A stretch of 41,572 bases of DNA from Bryobacterales bacterium (GCA_003166475.1 PMVV01000446.1:7154-48725), one strand, 5' to 3'. Shown: positions 26,305 through 34,789, counted from the stretch's first letter. A program made the numbers and translations. Notes: generated by a model from the letters alone, not told the origin.

Positions 26305-27863
26305 TTATTTGCTCGCCGCCGACGCTTCGGTCAAGTCCAGCCGCGCTTGCCACGCATCGCGTTCCGCGACCGGACCGGCGTTGGTGAAGTTCATCAACTG
26401 GTCTTCGCTGGCGCTGTATTGGGGCCAGTGCGGACGCCCTTCGCCATCGGGATCGCCGGTCTTCGCGAACGCCACCCAGTAAGCCAGGGCCGCTTTGGCG
26501 GTGGCCTCGTCCGGGGACGCCAAATCCTTGCCGTAGCGGGCGGCAACGGTATCGAAGACGAACGGGATCTCGGTCGCGTGGGGCGCGCCCTTCCACGTCT
26601 TGCGCAGAGACTCCGCCACGTAGGAGAATCGGTACTCATACGCGCGCTGGCCCGTCGCGGCGACAGCGCGCACCACGAACCGGGCGGGCTCGACCATCAT
26701 CCGGTCCGACGCCACCAGCATGCCGACCTTCCGAAATTCGCCCGATTTCTCCGGATCGTAAGGACCTGCGCTTTCTCCTTGTTGGCGCCGAACGGCGCGA
26801 GCAACTCATCCATACTTTTGGCGAAGGAGAATCCAATGTCGCTGCTGTTGGCGCCCGCGATCACCGGGATCTTCATGGCATGTCCGGCCAGAAACGCTTG
26901 CTCGGGCGTCTCCGCGACAATTTTGCCGTCGATCATCGGACCGGCATACGTGGGGTTGCCCATACTCGCCATGTTCAGGCGATCGCATACACGCTCGGCG
27001 GGCAAATCGCGCAACGCGGCCAGCGCAGCGGCGTCTTCGCCCTTGATGCCGGCTTTCTCGGCAAATGCGATCCCAACCGCTTCGCCCGAGGGCAGGTTCG
27101 GACCGGATTCGCGGACGCGGCGCATCGGGCCGATGCCGGTGCGGCCGCCGCCCGACTCGACGATGGCTTTGTGGAACAGCCCGCGCGCCAGCGGCGTGGT
27201 CATCATGGTGAGCACCGAGCCGCCACCGGCGGATTCGCCGAACAGGGTCACATTGCCGGGATCGCCGCCGAACTTCGCGATGTTCTCGCGCACCCATTTC
27301 AACGCCGCGATCTGATCGAGGAAACAATAGTTGCCAAGCAGGGCATTTGGATCTTCCTTGGTGAGCGCGGGGTGGGCGAAGAATCCGAAGCGTCCGACCC
27401 GATAGTTGAAGCTGACGAATACGACGCCGCTCTCGGCGAAATGCGTTCCGTCGTAAACGGCGGGCGAGCTTCCGCCATTGACGAAACCGCCGCCGTAGAT
27501 CCAGACCATGACGGGCAGCTTGCCGGATGCCCGCTGGACGGGCGCCCACACGTTGAGATACAGGCAGTCCTCGGCGGGCTTGGTGCCGAGCGGCGCGGCA
27601 TCGCTGGGGAACGGAAGCTGCATACAATCGGACGCATACGTGGCGGCGGATCGTACGCCCTTCCACGCCGCGACAGGCTGCGGCGCGCGCCAGCGATTCT
27701 GGCCGGTGGGAGACGCGGCATAGGGAACGCCCTTGAATGCGACCACGCCACCGGCGATCGCGCCTTTCAGCGCGCCGCTTTCGATGCGCACCTGGTCGAC
27801 GGTTGCCGCGGCGGCAATGGCAGCGACGGCCGCAAATAGAATGATACTGTGAATTCGGATCAT
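26305..27863 (-). pseudogene. Exported type B carboxylesterase, frameshifted
   Basis: ATG 27863 opens a signal peptide (hydrophobic residues about 6-20, A-A-A-T cleavage region) followed by the COesterase fold: G-V-P-Y-A, E-D-C-L-Y-L-N-V-W, G-G-G-F-V oxyanion loop and G-E-S-A-G-G-G-S with the nucleophile near residue 210. After K-E-K-A-Q-V-L the frame is lost near 26764; a missing base (CTTAC for CTTTAC) restores Y-D-P-E-K-S-G-E-F-R-K and the frame to 26305, giving 519 aa, the expected length. The piece after the shift contains the usual C-terminal W-P-Q-Y and N-F tail motifs. It starts 7 nt after bglX, so the two form an operon for exported plant-polymer hydrolysis. Confidence 0.8.
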
Positions 27864-27870
27864 ATATGTG

Positions 27871-30108
27871 TCAGTTCATGTGTACAGAGCCGCGCAGGGA
27901 CAGGTCGCGCGATGAGGCGCCGGCTTGGATGATATACTCGCCCGGAACCAGTTCCCATGCGTCCTTTTCCGCGTTGAAAATCGAGAGATAAAACGGATCG
28001 AGGCGCAGCGTTACAGACTTCGATTCGCCGGGCGCAAGCCGAACTTTTTCCCACGCCACCAGACGATTGAACTGCTCGCCCGAGGCTGCCGGAAGAGTGG
28101 CGTAGACCTCGGCGATTTCCGCGCCGGCGCGCGCGCCGGTGTTCTTCACCTGGAAAGTCACGCTGTCTTTGGACGCCTTCAGGTTCGAATACTCGTAAGT
28201 GGTATAGGAGAGCCCAAAGCCGAATGGGAACAGGGGCGTCTTACTCTTGGCGTCGTACCACTTATATCCGACCAGCAATCCTTCGTCGTACGCGACGTCG
28301 AACTTTCTGGTATTGTCCTTGAAACCCGGAAACATCTCGACCATGTCCTTGTCGCTCGCCGGAGGCGGCTGCTCGGTGAGCTTCGGGTGCGGCAGGTCGG
28401 CTTCCGATTTGGCGAAGGTCAGCGGCAGCTTGGCGGAAGGATTCACGTCGCCGAACAGGATGTTGGCGATGGCTTCTCCGCCGCGAATGCCCGGATACCA
28501 TGCCTCCATCGCGGCGCTTACCTGGCCGATCCACGGCATGGTTACCGCGCCGCCCGTTTCGAGCACCACGATAGTATGCGGATTGGCCGCGGCCACCGCG
28601 CTTACGAGGGCATCCTGATTGTGCGGCAACGACAGGTTCGGGTGGTCGCCGCCTTCGCTGGAATGCTGGCTGACGAATACGATGGCGACGTCGGAAGCCT
28701 TTGCCAGGCGCGCCGCTGCTGCCGGATCGGTTCCGCCGTCATACTGCACGTCCGCATGCGGCGCCTTGGCGCGAATGGCCTTCAGCGGCGAGGAGCGGTG
28801 CCAGATCACACGATCGAAGAACGGCGTGTCGGCAGGCTGCAGCACGGGATTCCCGCCCATCGGATCGACCTGGGCCGATCCGCCGCCCGACAGGACGCCC
28901 ACATCGGCATGCGATCCGATGACCGCAATGGTCTTCACGCGCGCCACTGCCAGGGGCAACTGCGCGTTCGCATTCTTTAGCAGGACGATGGACTGCTCGG
29001 CGACGCGCTCGGCCACTTCGAGGCCGTGGAAAACATCGGGCACCTGGCGTTCCGGCGAATTATCGAACAGGCCCACCGCGAATTCACTGCGCAGAATGCG
29101 GTGGACCATGTTGTCGAGGCGCGCCATGGGCACCTGCCCTCCCTCCACTGCTTTCTTGAACGCATCCGCCAGGTAAGTGTTGCCGGGCATCTCCATATCC
29201 AGGCCCGCCAGCGCGGCTTTAACGGTCGAGTGCGTGCCGCCCCAATCCGACAATACGAATCCCTGGAATCCGAAATCCTTTTTCAGGACGTCGGTGAGCA
29301 GATAGCTGTTCTCGCAGGCGTAATCGCCGTTCAGCAGGTTGTAGGAACACATCACGGCGCCGGCGCCGGACTCCTTGACGCCGATCTCGAACGCCAGTAA
29401 ATCGCTCTCGCGAATGGCGCGCTTGTCGACCTTCACGTTGACGTAGGAACGTCCGCTTTCCTGGTCGTTGAGCGCGTAGTGCTTGATATCGCCAACGATG
29501 CCCTGTTCCTGGAGCGCCTTCATTTCGGCGCCCACCAGCCTGCCGGCCAGGACCGGATCTTCGCCCTTGTATTCGAAGATGCGGCCATTGCGCGGCTCGC
29601 GCGCCAGGTTGACGCCGCCGCCAAGGGTCATGTTGTAGCCCTGATCGCGGAGTTCCCTACCGATCAGCGCGCCGTATTCGCGCGCCAGGTCGAGGTTCCA
29701 GCTTGCGGCTTCCGCCACGCAGGAGGGCAGCGCGGTGGAGTAGCGCCCGAACAGCGCGCTACGCGTGACGCCCACGGCGGCATCCGCCATTTGCAGGTCG
29801 GGGATGCCAAGGCGCGGGATGCCGGGAATAAAACCGGCGCCCCCCACGGATTTCGAAGGTGGTGCTTCCGGGCCTGCGAAGATCAACCCCCACCCTCCGC
29901 CGTGCAGCAGCGAGATCTTTTCGTCGAGAGTCATCTGCGCGACGATCAGGTCGGCGCGCTGATCGGCCGGCAGGCTTTTGTTCATCCATGGACCGGTAGG
30001 CTTGGGACGCGGCGGACCGAACTGGGCCCCGGCGGGACCGACAAGGGCGGTCGAGAGGATGGCGGCGAGCGCGGCGTGGCGCAGGCGGAGAGATGTGCTG
30101 GTATGCAT
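27871..30108 (-). CDS. bglX: GH3 beta-glucosidase
   Basis: 745 aa from ATG 30108, opening with a Sec signal peptide (R-L-R-H-A-A-L-A-A-I-L then A-G-A). The GH3 N-terminal barrel has G-D-I-K-H-Y-A-L-N and the nucleophile Asp in V-L-S-D-W-G-G-T-H (about residue 287). The alpha/beta sandwich domain and a C-terminal fibronectin-III-like domain (K-N-T-G-A-R-A-G-A-E-I-A-E-V-Y) complete the BglX architecture. It hydrolyses beta-linked glucose or xylose ends outside the cytoplasm. A longer in-frame reading from about 30243 overlaps vapB and is unlikely. A truncated relative of its first 40 bases and leader is found at 31117-31191. Confidence 0.93.
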   Translation of the reverse strand: MHTSTSLRLRHAALAAILSTALVGPAGAQFGPPRPKPTGPWMNKSLPADQRADLIVAQMTLDEKISLLHGGGWGLIFAGPEAPPSKSVGGAGFIPGIPRLGIPDLQMADAAVGVTRSALFGRYSTALPSCVAEAASWNLDLAREYGALIGRELRDQGYNMTLGGGVNLAREPRNGRIFEYKGEDPVLAGRLVGAEMKALQEQGIVGDIKHYALNDQESGRSYVNVKVDKRAIRESDLLAFEIGVKESGAGAVMCSYNLLNGDYACENSYLLTDVLKKDFGFQGFVLSDWGGTHSTVKAALAGLDMEMPGNTYLADAFKKAVEGGQVPMARLDNMVHRILRSEFAVGLFDNSPERQVPDVFHGLEVAERVAEQSIVLLKNANAQLPLAVARVKTIAVIGSHADVGVLSGGGSAQVDPMGGNPVLQPADTPFFDRVIWHRSSPLKAIRAKAPHADVQYDGGTDPAAAARLAKASDVAIVFVSQHSSEGGDHPNLSLPHNQDALVSAVAAANPHTIVVLETGGAVTMPWIGQVSAAMEAWYPGIRGGEAIANILFGDVNPSAKLPLTFAKSEADLPHPKLTEQPPPASDKDMVEMFPGFKDNTRKFDVAYDEGLLVGYKWYDAKSKTPLFPFGFGLSYTTYEYSNLKASKDSVTFQVKNTGARAGAEIAEVYATLPAASGEQFNRLVAWEKVRLAPGESKSVTLRLDPFYLSIFNAEKDAWELVPGEYIIQAGASSRDLSLRGSVHMN

Positions 30109-30186
30109 AGGAAGGAGAATAGTAACAGATGGCATTGTCCGCTGGCGGCTGCCGGCATCTGTTCGGTATATCCTCAGGGATTGCCT

Positions 30187-30192
30187 TATAAT
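30187..30192 (+). promoter_or_regulatory. -10 element (TATAAT) for vapBC
   Basis: Consensus TATAAT followed by exactly 6 nt and ATG 30199; the mRNA should be leaderless. The -35 region is weak. Confidence 0.55.
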
Positions 30193-30198
30193 GAAGAG

Positions 30199-30453
30199 AT
30201 GCGGAAGCGCCGTACGCTTTACATCAAGAATCCCACTGCGCACCGCTTAGCGGAGCAACTCAGCAAGCGCATGGGGGTAACGCTTACGGACGCGGTGATC
30301 CACGCGCTGGAAGAGCAGGTACGGAGGGCCCGACAGCCAATCGACCGCGAGAAGATCGACGCGCTTTGCGCCAGAGCGCAGGCGTTGCCGGTACTCGACC
30401 CTCGCACTCCGGACGAGATCCTGGGCTACGACGATTTTGGCATTCCACGATAA
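30199..30453 (+). CDS. vapB: VapB-type antitoxin
   Basis: 84 aa. R-T-L-Y-I-K-N-P-T-A-H-R-L-A-E-Q-L-S-K-R-M-style sequence (residues 5-25) and L-T-D-A-V-I-H-A-L-E-E-Q form a ribbon-helix-helix of the Rv0623/PSK family. The tail P-R-T-P-D-E-I-L-G-Y-D-D-F-G (about 66-80) is the conserved segment that blocks the VapC active site. vapC begins at the next base. Confidence 0.92.
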   Translation: MRKRRTLYIKNPTAHRLAEQLSKRMGVTLTDAVIHALEEQVRRARQPIDREKIDALCARAQALPVLDPRTPDEILGYDDFGIPR

Positions 30454-30849
30454 ATGGTCATTGACACATCGGCGCTGGTGGCGATTTTAATTGGCGAGCC
30501 ACCTCGCGAGTCGCTCCTTCGTGCAGCCGGGGCAGCCTCGCGGCGAATCGTATCGGCAGTTTCCTTGCTGGAGACTGGAATGGTGCTTCGGGCGCGTTCC
30601 GGAGAGGCGGCGCTGCCACTCCTGTATGAATTGATCGACGGACTGGCTTGCGAGGTTGCCGTGTTCGATCAGCCGCAGGCAAAGAAGGCCATCGCCGTAT
30701 TCGGTCGATTTGGGAAGGGCATGGGCCATCGCGCGCAACTGAATTTCGGAGACTGCGCCGTTTACGCTCTGGCTGCGGAGCGGAACGAACCGATTCTGGC
30801 GGTTGGCAATGATTTCGCGGCGACTGGGATTACCGTTGTGCCCCTGTAA
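30454..30849 (+). CDS. vapC: VapC PIN-domain RNase toxin
   Basis: 131 aa. The PIN acidic residues are in V-I-D-T-S-A (D4), S-L-L-E-T (Glu near 41) and N-F-G-D-C-A-V-Y-A-L-A (Asp near 100); L-A-V-G-N-D-F follows as the last motif. Complete and in frame, unlike the PIN copy at 122-527. Starts directly after vapB. The following 3 nt separate it from a convergent glycosyltransferase fragment. Confidence 0.93.
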   Translation: MVIDTSALVAILIGEPPRESLLRAAGAASRRIVSAVSLLETGMVLRARSGEAALPLLYELIDGLACEVAVFDQPQAKKAIAVFGRFGKGMGHRAQLNFGDCAVYALAAERNEPILAVGNDFAATGITVVPL

Positions 30850-30851
30850 GA

Positions 30852-31116
30852 TTACCCAGCCGGTTGTGACAGAATCCGCTGCAGCATATCCGGGATCTCG
30901 AACACCGCGCGATTCGATTGCGCGGCGGCGTTGGCGCGCATGCGGGCGTAGGTGGCCGGCTCCAGCAGTTCCTTGACGGCGGCGTCGATCCCGCGAAAAT
31001 TGCGCAGCACCAGACCCACGTCCTGTTCCCGGACCCACGCGCAGTTGTAGCGCTCCTGCGGCAGGTTCCAGGCGTTGCGCTCCACGATCACCGGCAGCTT
31101 CATGGCGATGGCCTCG
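30852..31116 (-). pseudogene. 3' fragment of an MGDG-synthase-like glycosyltransferase (duplicate)
   Basis: The 83-codon frame (M-K-L-P-V-I-V-E-R-N-A-W to I-L-S-Q-P-A-G) repeats the C-terminal part of the intact glycosyltransferase at 32948-34120 almost exactly, then differs in the last ten or so residues. Its 5' side ends abruptly at 31116 in a fusion with bglX-like DNA. No start or acceptor domain remains, so it is non-functional. Confidence 0.9.
30889..31116. repeat. Direct repeat copy A (228 bp)
   Basis: Aligns without gaps to 33006-33233 in the same orientation with about four mismatches by eye. Weaker similarity continues a further 20-25 bp towards lower coordinates. Confidence 0.9.
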
Positions 31117-31191
31117 CCAGCGCGGCGTGGCGCAGGCGGGAAAAGACCCTCGTGTGCATAGGAAGGAGGATAGTGACAGATTGCATTGTCC
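31117..31191 (-). pseudogene. 5' fragment of a second bglX-like gene and its leader
   Basis: 73 nt align without gaps to 30068-30140, the leader and first codons of bglX. An ATG at 31159 opens M-H-T-R-V-F-S-R-L-R-H-A-A-L, against M-H-T-S-T-S-L-R-L-R-H-A-A-L in bglX, and the leader retains CCTCCTTCCT and GGACAATGC. The frame runs into the glycosyltransferase fragment at 31116 and stops. This is a deletion or recombination joint between a GH3-like (or other exported) gene start and a glycosyltransferase end. Confidence 0.75.
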
Positions 31192-31207
31192 TGGGTGGGG
31201 ACGAGAG

Positions 31208-31777
31208 CTAACAGGCGTGGACGTGTTTACGGAATTCGGCGAACCGTGGAGATCGCTCCGCGATTCTGTCGAGGTCGGCGGCGGCCGCTATCTCTTCATA
31301 CACTTTGTCGTCAGCCGAAAGACCAGCTTCAGAGAGCATTGTCAGGAATAAAGGCTTTGGATCCATGATCTCCTCCAGGGCCTTATTGATCGCCTTGATT
31401 GACCGGATCCGGCCCCGCGAGAGAGCGACCTTGCTTACGGCCCGATCGTCGCCAAGCAGCCATGTCTCCACCATGCATCGGGTCGCATAGAAGTGGACGG
31501 GAAATGTCGGCTTAAAACCCGATTTATCCAGGAGGTCACTTAGGTCTGCCTCGCTGGTCCGCGGGTCCTTCCCGCCAGAGTCACGGATGACCAACGCCTT
31601 GTCGATGCGACTGTACTCAAATCCTCTCAGCACTCCCACGAATTTCTTACGGAGCGCTGGCACGCCGCCACACGGCCACGCCACGACATGCTCTACGTCG
31701 GGCCGAAGCTTTCGGATTATAGCCGGATAGACCGCGGCGTCGCGCGGGCCCTCGACGACGATTCCGAAAATGCTCAT
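31208..31777 (-). CDS. TOPRIM-like DUF4276-family protein, candidate nuclease
   Basis: 189 aa. I-V-V-E-G-P-R-D (residues 6-13) gives the TOPRIM Glu; A-L-V-I-R-D-S-G-G-K-D (61-71) supplies the Asp pair, here D66 and D71 rather than a strict DxD; E-T-W-L-L-G-D (104-110) matches the ExWLLAD box of DUF4276. These are the metal-binding features of nucleases that pair with OLD/RecF-like ATPases. ATG 31777 overlaps the ATPase stop (ATGA), so the two proteins are made together and probably form a complex. No known defence system can be named with confidence. Sits in the duplicated interval described for 30852-33233. Confidence 0.75.
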   Translation of the reverse strand: MSIFGIVVEGPRDAAVYPAIIRKLRPDVEHVVAWPCGGVPALRKKFVGVLRGFEYSRIDKALVIRDSGGKDPRTSEADLSDLLDKSGFKPTFPVHFYATRCMVETWLLGDDRAVSKVALSRGRIRSIKAINKALEEIMDPKPLFLTMLSEAGLSADDKVYEEIAAAADLDRIAERSPRFAEFRKHVHAC

Positions 31778-32934
31778 CCCTGGCCAAGCGCTCCGGCAAA
31801 CATCAGGTCGCCCAGACCCAGTCCTTCGTCCTCGACCAGTTTCCTGAGATGTGGCTTATCATTGGGCCTTATCACTTTCGTCTCGCCGTGTTTCTTTTCG
31901 ATCCACAGGATCTCGTCGAGCTTCATTTGATCGAGCACCAGTGGGGAATGCGTGGTGCAAATGATCTGAGAAGGCGGTACGCCCCGGTCGGAGGTTTCCA
32001 GCTGGACCTGACGCAACAACGCAACCAGTGTCTCGAAGAGCTTGGGATGCAAATGATTCTCGGGCTCCTCGATGGAGAAGAGGGTGCCCCCCAGATCGTC
32101 AGGAGCAAAGATGAGAGAAAGATAGGCGATGAATGCCAGTTCGCCATCCGACATCTGAAAGAGCGGCGTGGGGCGGAGCAATCCTTGCTCATTAGAAGCC
32201 AAATAGACCATCCCCTGCTGCGTCGGCCACGTCAGAAGATCTCGGATTTCTGGAAAGACATCTCGCGCAACCTCTGCAATGCGGGCGAAGGCTTGAGGCG
32301 ATCGGGTTTGCAGCCACATCAGCCAAGCGGAGAGGTTTGAGCCGTGTATGTCGAGGACATTGCCAGCCGTCATCAGGTTTGCCTGCTTCATCACACCAGG
32401 CATGAACTGGTGATATCGCCAGTTCTGGGCGAAGAATTTCAAAGGGTAGCCGTCCCAATTGGGGGGCGCTGATTCCATCCCCGATCTCTCCGCCGGGATG
32501 AAGGCTAGCTTCGCCGAGTCGGCGTTTTCGAGCCAGCGGCCATCGCTCTCTCTGACAATAAGCTCGTTGTCCTTCCCCCCCTCACGGAGTGTCAGTGTCT
32601 CTTTTTGGATGGTAAAATAGCCGCCGGCACCTGCTGCGATTTCGAGTTCATACTTAAACTCTCGACCGAGGCGGGCGGCCTCAAGGAACTGAATGGCTAT
32701 CGAAAGCACGCGATCCTGGCTTCCTTTCCACAGGACCTCGTCTATCCCTTGCCGACGTGTCAAGGCGTTTCCTGGCCCGAACTGCGGCGACCAACATTCG
32801 TACAGGAAGCGGAACAAGTCGAGGATATTGCTTTTCCCCCCCATATTGGGCCCGACCAGGACGTTCAAGGGGCCCAGAGAAAAGTCAACGTCTCTCAAGC
32901 TCTTGAAATTCCGCGCGTGCACTCGCGTAATCAT
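31774..32934 (-). CDS. RecF/OLD-like ABC ATPase, partner of the TOPRIM protein
   Basis: 386 aa. F-K-S-L-R-D-V-D-F (about 10-18) and Walker A G-P-N-M-G-G-K-S (28-35) open an AAA_21/SMC-like head; the signature is F-Q-M-S-D-G-E (259-265), Walker B L-F-S-I-E-E-P-E (285-292) and the switch His is in T-T-H-S (327-330). All catalytic elements are present. The insert between Walker A and signature is about 220 residues without a long coiled coil, as in OLD, AriA and RloA-type defence ATPases rather than SMC. Coupled by ATGA to the TOPRIM gene. ATG 32934 is 14 nt from the end of the glycosyltransferase gene, with no clear promoter between. Confidence 0.88.
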   Translation of the reverse strand: MITRVHARNFKSLRDVDFSLGPLNVLVGPNMGGKSNILDLFRFLYECWSPQFGPGNALTRRQGIDEVLWKGSQDRVLSIAIQFLEAARLGREFKYELEIAAGAGGYFTIQKETLTLREGGKDNELIVRESDGRWLENADSAKLAFIPAERSGMESAPPNWDGYPLKFFAQNWRYHQFMPGVMKQANLMTAGNVLDIHGSNLSAWLMWLQTRSPQAFARIAEVARDVFPEIRDLLTWPTQQGMVYLASNEQGLLRPTPLFQMSDGELAFIAYLSLIFAPDDLGGTLFSIEEPENHLHPKLFETLVALLRQVQLETSDRGVPPSQIICTTHSPLVLDQMKLDEILWIEKKHGETKVIRPNDKPHLRKLVEDEGLGLGDLMFAGALGQG

Positions 32935-32947
32935 AAGGACACCGAAA

Positions 32948-34120
32948 CTATGATACCCCGCTCAGACCCGGCCCGTAGGTCCGTGACAGGATTGATTCCA
33001 ACATGTCCGGAATCTCGAACACCGCGCGATTCGATTGCGCGGCGGCGTTGGCGCGCATGCGGGCGTAGGTGGCCGGCTCCAGCAGTTCCTTGACGGCGGC
33101 GGCGATCCCGCGAAAATTGCGCAGCACCAGACCCACGTCCTGCTCCCGGACCCACTCGCAGTTGTAGCGCTCCTGCGGCAGGTTCCAGGCGTTGCGCTCC
33201 ACGATCACCGGCAGCTTCATGGCGATGGCCTCGCTGATGCTGCCTGGCCCCGGCTTGCCGATGAAGAAGTCCGATAGATGCATGTAATAAGGCACCTCGC
33301 GGGTGAAGCCTTCCACAAACATAGGCATGCGCGACGGCATGGCGCGCGGCATCGCCCGCAACGTGGCCGCCAGCTTCTGATTGCGGCCGCAGATCAGGAT
33401 CAGTTGCAATGGTTGGGCTGCCCGTTCCAGGCGGCGCGCGATTTCGAGCATCGCCGCCGAGCCTTCGCCACCGAACAGCACCAAGCCCGTGGGCCATTGC
33501 GGGTCGAGCCCGAGGCGTTGCCTCTCCGCACTGCGGTCGGCCTCGATCGGCGCATAGAAGCGCGGGTTCAGGATCATACCCGACGCGCGAAAGACGAAGC
33601 GATCCGGATGTCCCAATTCCCGCGCCTGCGCGACTGCGCGGTCCGAGCCGCAGATCAGATACTGCTGCTGGCGCTCGATCCAAAAGCGCGGCGGATAGTC
33701 GGCGATATCCGTAAGGATGGTCACCAGCGGCGTGCCGGGCAGCGCGGCTTCCAGGCTCAGCTTCAAGGCGCGGTTGAAATTGGGAATCAACGAGACCACC
33801 ATGTCCGGCTGGCCCGCGCGCCAGAAATCGGTTAGCATCCGAACCAGCGCGGGTTGGAACAAGCGGATCAGCACGTGCAGACCCTTTAATAACTCTCCAG
33901 AGCCAATCGTCCAACCCTTTTTAAGCAGGAGGTTGTAATAATCCTGGAGCCGGATGCCGGTGATGCGGCGAAAGATATCCAGGTTATCGAGCTGTTCCTG
34001 CAGGTTCACCATGCGGATCGCCCACGGCCGCCCTTGTTGCGCAATCACCTGCTGCAACGCCATAGCCGCGCTGCGATGCCCGCCTCCCGCATCGAAGTAG
34101 ATGAAATCGATCTTCTTCAT
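32948..34120 (-). CDS. MGDG-synthase-like glycosyltransferase (GT28)
   Basis: 390 aa GT-B fold enzyme. F-D-A-G-G-G-H-R-S-A-A (9-19) is the glycine-rich N-terminal motif of MGDG synthase/MurG relatives; L-F-G-G-E-G-S (about 217-223) begins the UDP-sugar domain and G-K-P-G-P-G-S-I-S-E-A (about 295-305) is the nucleotide-sugar binding loop. Likely makes glycolipids by transferring a hexose to diacylglycerol at the membrane. ATG 34120 follows an AAAGGT. It diverges from the PAP2 gene. A duplicate of its 3' part is at 30852-31116. Confidence 0.88.
   Translation of the reverse strand: MKKIDFIYFDAGGGHRSAAMALQQVIAQQGRPWAIRMVNLQEQLDNLDIFRRITGIRLQDYYNLLLKKGWTIGSGELLKGLHVLIRLFQPALVRMLTDFWRAGQPDMVVSLIPNFNRALKLSLEAALPGTPLVTILTDIADYPPRFWIERQQQYLICGSDRAVAQARELGHPDRFVFRASGMILNPRFYAPIEADRSAERQRLGLDPQWPTGLVLFGGEGSAAMLEIARRLERAAQPLQLILICGRNQKLAATLRAMPRAMPSRMPMFVEGFTREVPYYMHLSDFFIGKPGPGSISEAIAMKLPVIVERNAWNLPQERYNCEWVREQDVGLVLRNFRGIAAAVKELLEPATYARMRANAAAQSNRAVFEIPDMLESILSRTYGPGLSGVS
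33006..33233. repeat. Direct repeat copy B (228 bp, inside the intact glycosyltransferase)
   Basis: Counterpart of 30889-31116, same orientation, about 98% identical by eye. Together they bracket the ATPase/TOPRIM pair. Confidence 0.9.
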
Positions 34121-34177
34121 ACCTTTGATTTCACCAAGCTTTCAAGCAAATGTCATGATCTTGTAGGATTATGGGAC

Positions 34178-34183
34178 TATAAA
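34178..34183 (+). promoter_or_regulatory. -10-like TATAAA before the PAP2 gene
   Basis: TATAAA ends 10 nt before ATG 34194; AGGGTGGG between could also act as a weak Shine-Dalgarno. A short-leader promoter is inferred. Confidence 0.35.
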
Positions 34184-34193
34184 TTAGGGTGGG

Positions 34194-34715
34194 ATGGTGT
34201 TAGAGTTCATCACAGCGAGGGATTATAACCTGATGCATCGTGTGCATCGGTGGCCGGCGCCGCGATGGATTCGCGTGTGGATGATCTGCGCCACGCGCGG
34301 CGGGGATGGATGGCTGTGGTACGCCATGGGCATCGTCATCCTGCTGTTCGGCGGTCCCACGCGCTTCGCGGCCGTCGCCGTCGCGGCTCTGGCGGCCGCC
34401 CTGGGAATCGCACTCTTCCTGTTCCTGAAGCAGCGCATCAACCGCAGGCGCCCCTGCGCTATCGAGCCGCACTGTTGGGCCAAACTGTTGCCCCCGGACC
34501 GCTTCTCTTTCCCCTCCGGCCATACGATCACCGCCTTTGCGGTGGCGCTCTCGCTGGCCGCCTTCTATCCGGCACTGCTGCCGGGATTGCTGTTCTGCGC
34601 CGCCAGTATCGCGCTCTCGCGCATCCTGTTGGGGATGCATTTCTTGAGCGACGTGATTGCGGGCGCGCTGATTGGCTCCGGCCTGGCGTATGGCGCCGTC
34701 TGGCTGATGCGGTAA
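34194..34715 (+). CDS. PAP2-family membrane phosphatase
   Basis: 173 aa with about five hydrophobic segments. The three PAP2 phosphatase motifs are complete: K-Q-R-I-N-R-R-R-P (about 82-90), F-P-S-G-H-T (about 106-111) and S-R-I-L-L-G-M-H-F-L-S-D-V (about 142-154) with the catalytic His. Dephosphorylates a lipid phosphate such as phosphatidic acid, undecaprenyl pyrophosphate or PGP. Divergent from the MGDG-synthase-like gene, which would use diacylglycerol, the product of phosphatidate phosphatase; the pairing is suggestive. Confidence 0.9.
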   Translation: MVLEFITARDYNLMHRVHRWPAPRWIRVWMICATRGGDGWLWYAMGIVILLFGGPTRFAAVAVAALAAALGIALFLFLKQRINRRRPCAIEPHCWAKLLPPDRFSFPSGHTITAFAVALSLAAFYPALLPGLLFCAASIALSRILLGMHFLSDVIAGALIGSGLAYGAVWLMR

Positions 34716-34717
34716 AG

Positions 34718-34752
34718 AGCTTTCAGCATTCAGCAATCAGCTTTCAGCTTGC
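34718..34752. repeat. Heptamer array AGCNNTC (five units)
   Basis: AGCTTTC, AGCATTC, AGCAATC, AGCTTTC and AGCTTGC run head to tail beginning two bases after the PAP2 stop. The same unit recurs at 36898-36928. Confidence 0.8.
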
Positions 34753-34789
34753 TTTGGATCTCCGGACGACACGCTGGCATCTATTGCAT

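Noticed and set aside
30108-30243. 45-codon N-terminal extension of bglX
   Set aside because: It would overlap vapB and its promoter on the other strand and precede a clear signal peptide at ATG 30108.
31208-32934. Naming the ATPase/TOPRIM pair as PARIS (AriA/AriB) or Gabija
   Set aside because: The nuclease-side protein looks like DUF4276, not DUF4435, and there is no UvrD-like helicase. Only the general ATPase-TOPRIM logic is shared.
34718-34752. CRISPR-like array
   Set aside because: Units are 7 nt in direct contact with no unique spacers and no cas genes nearby.
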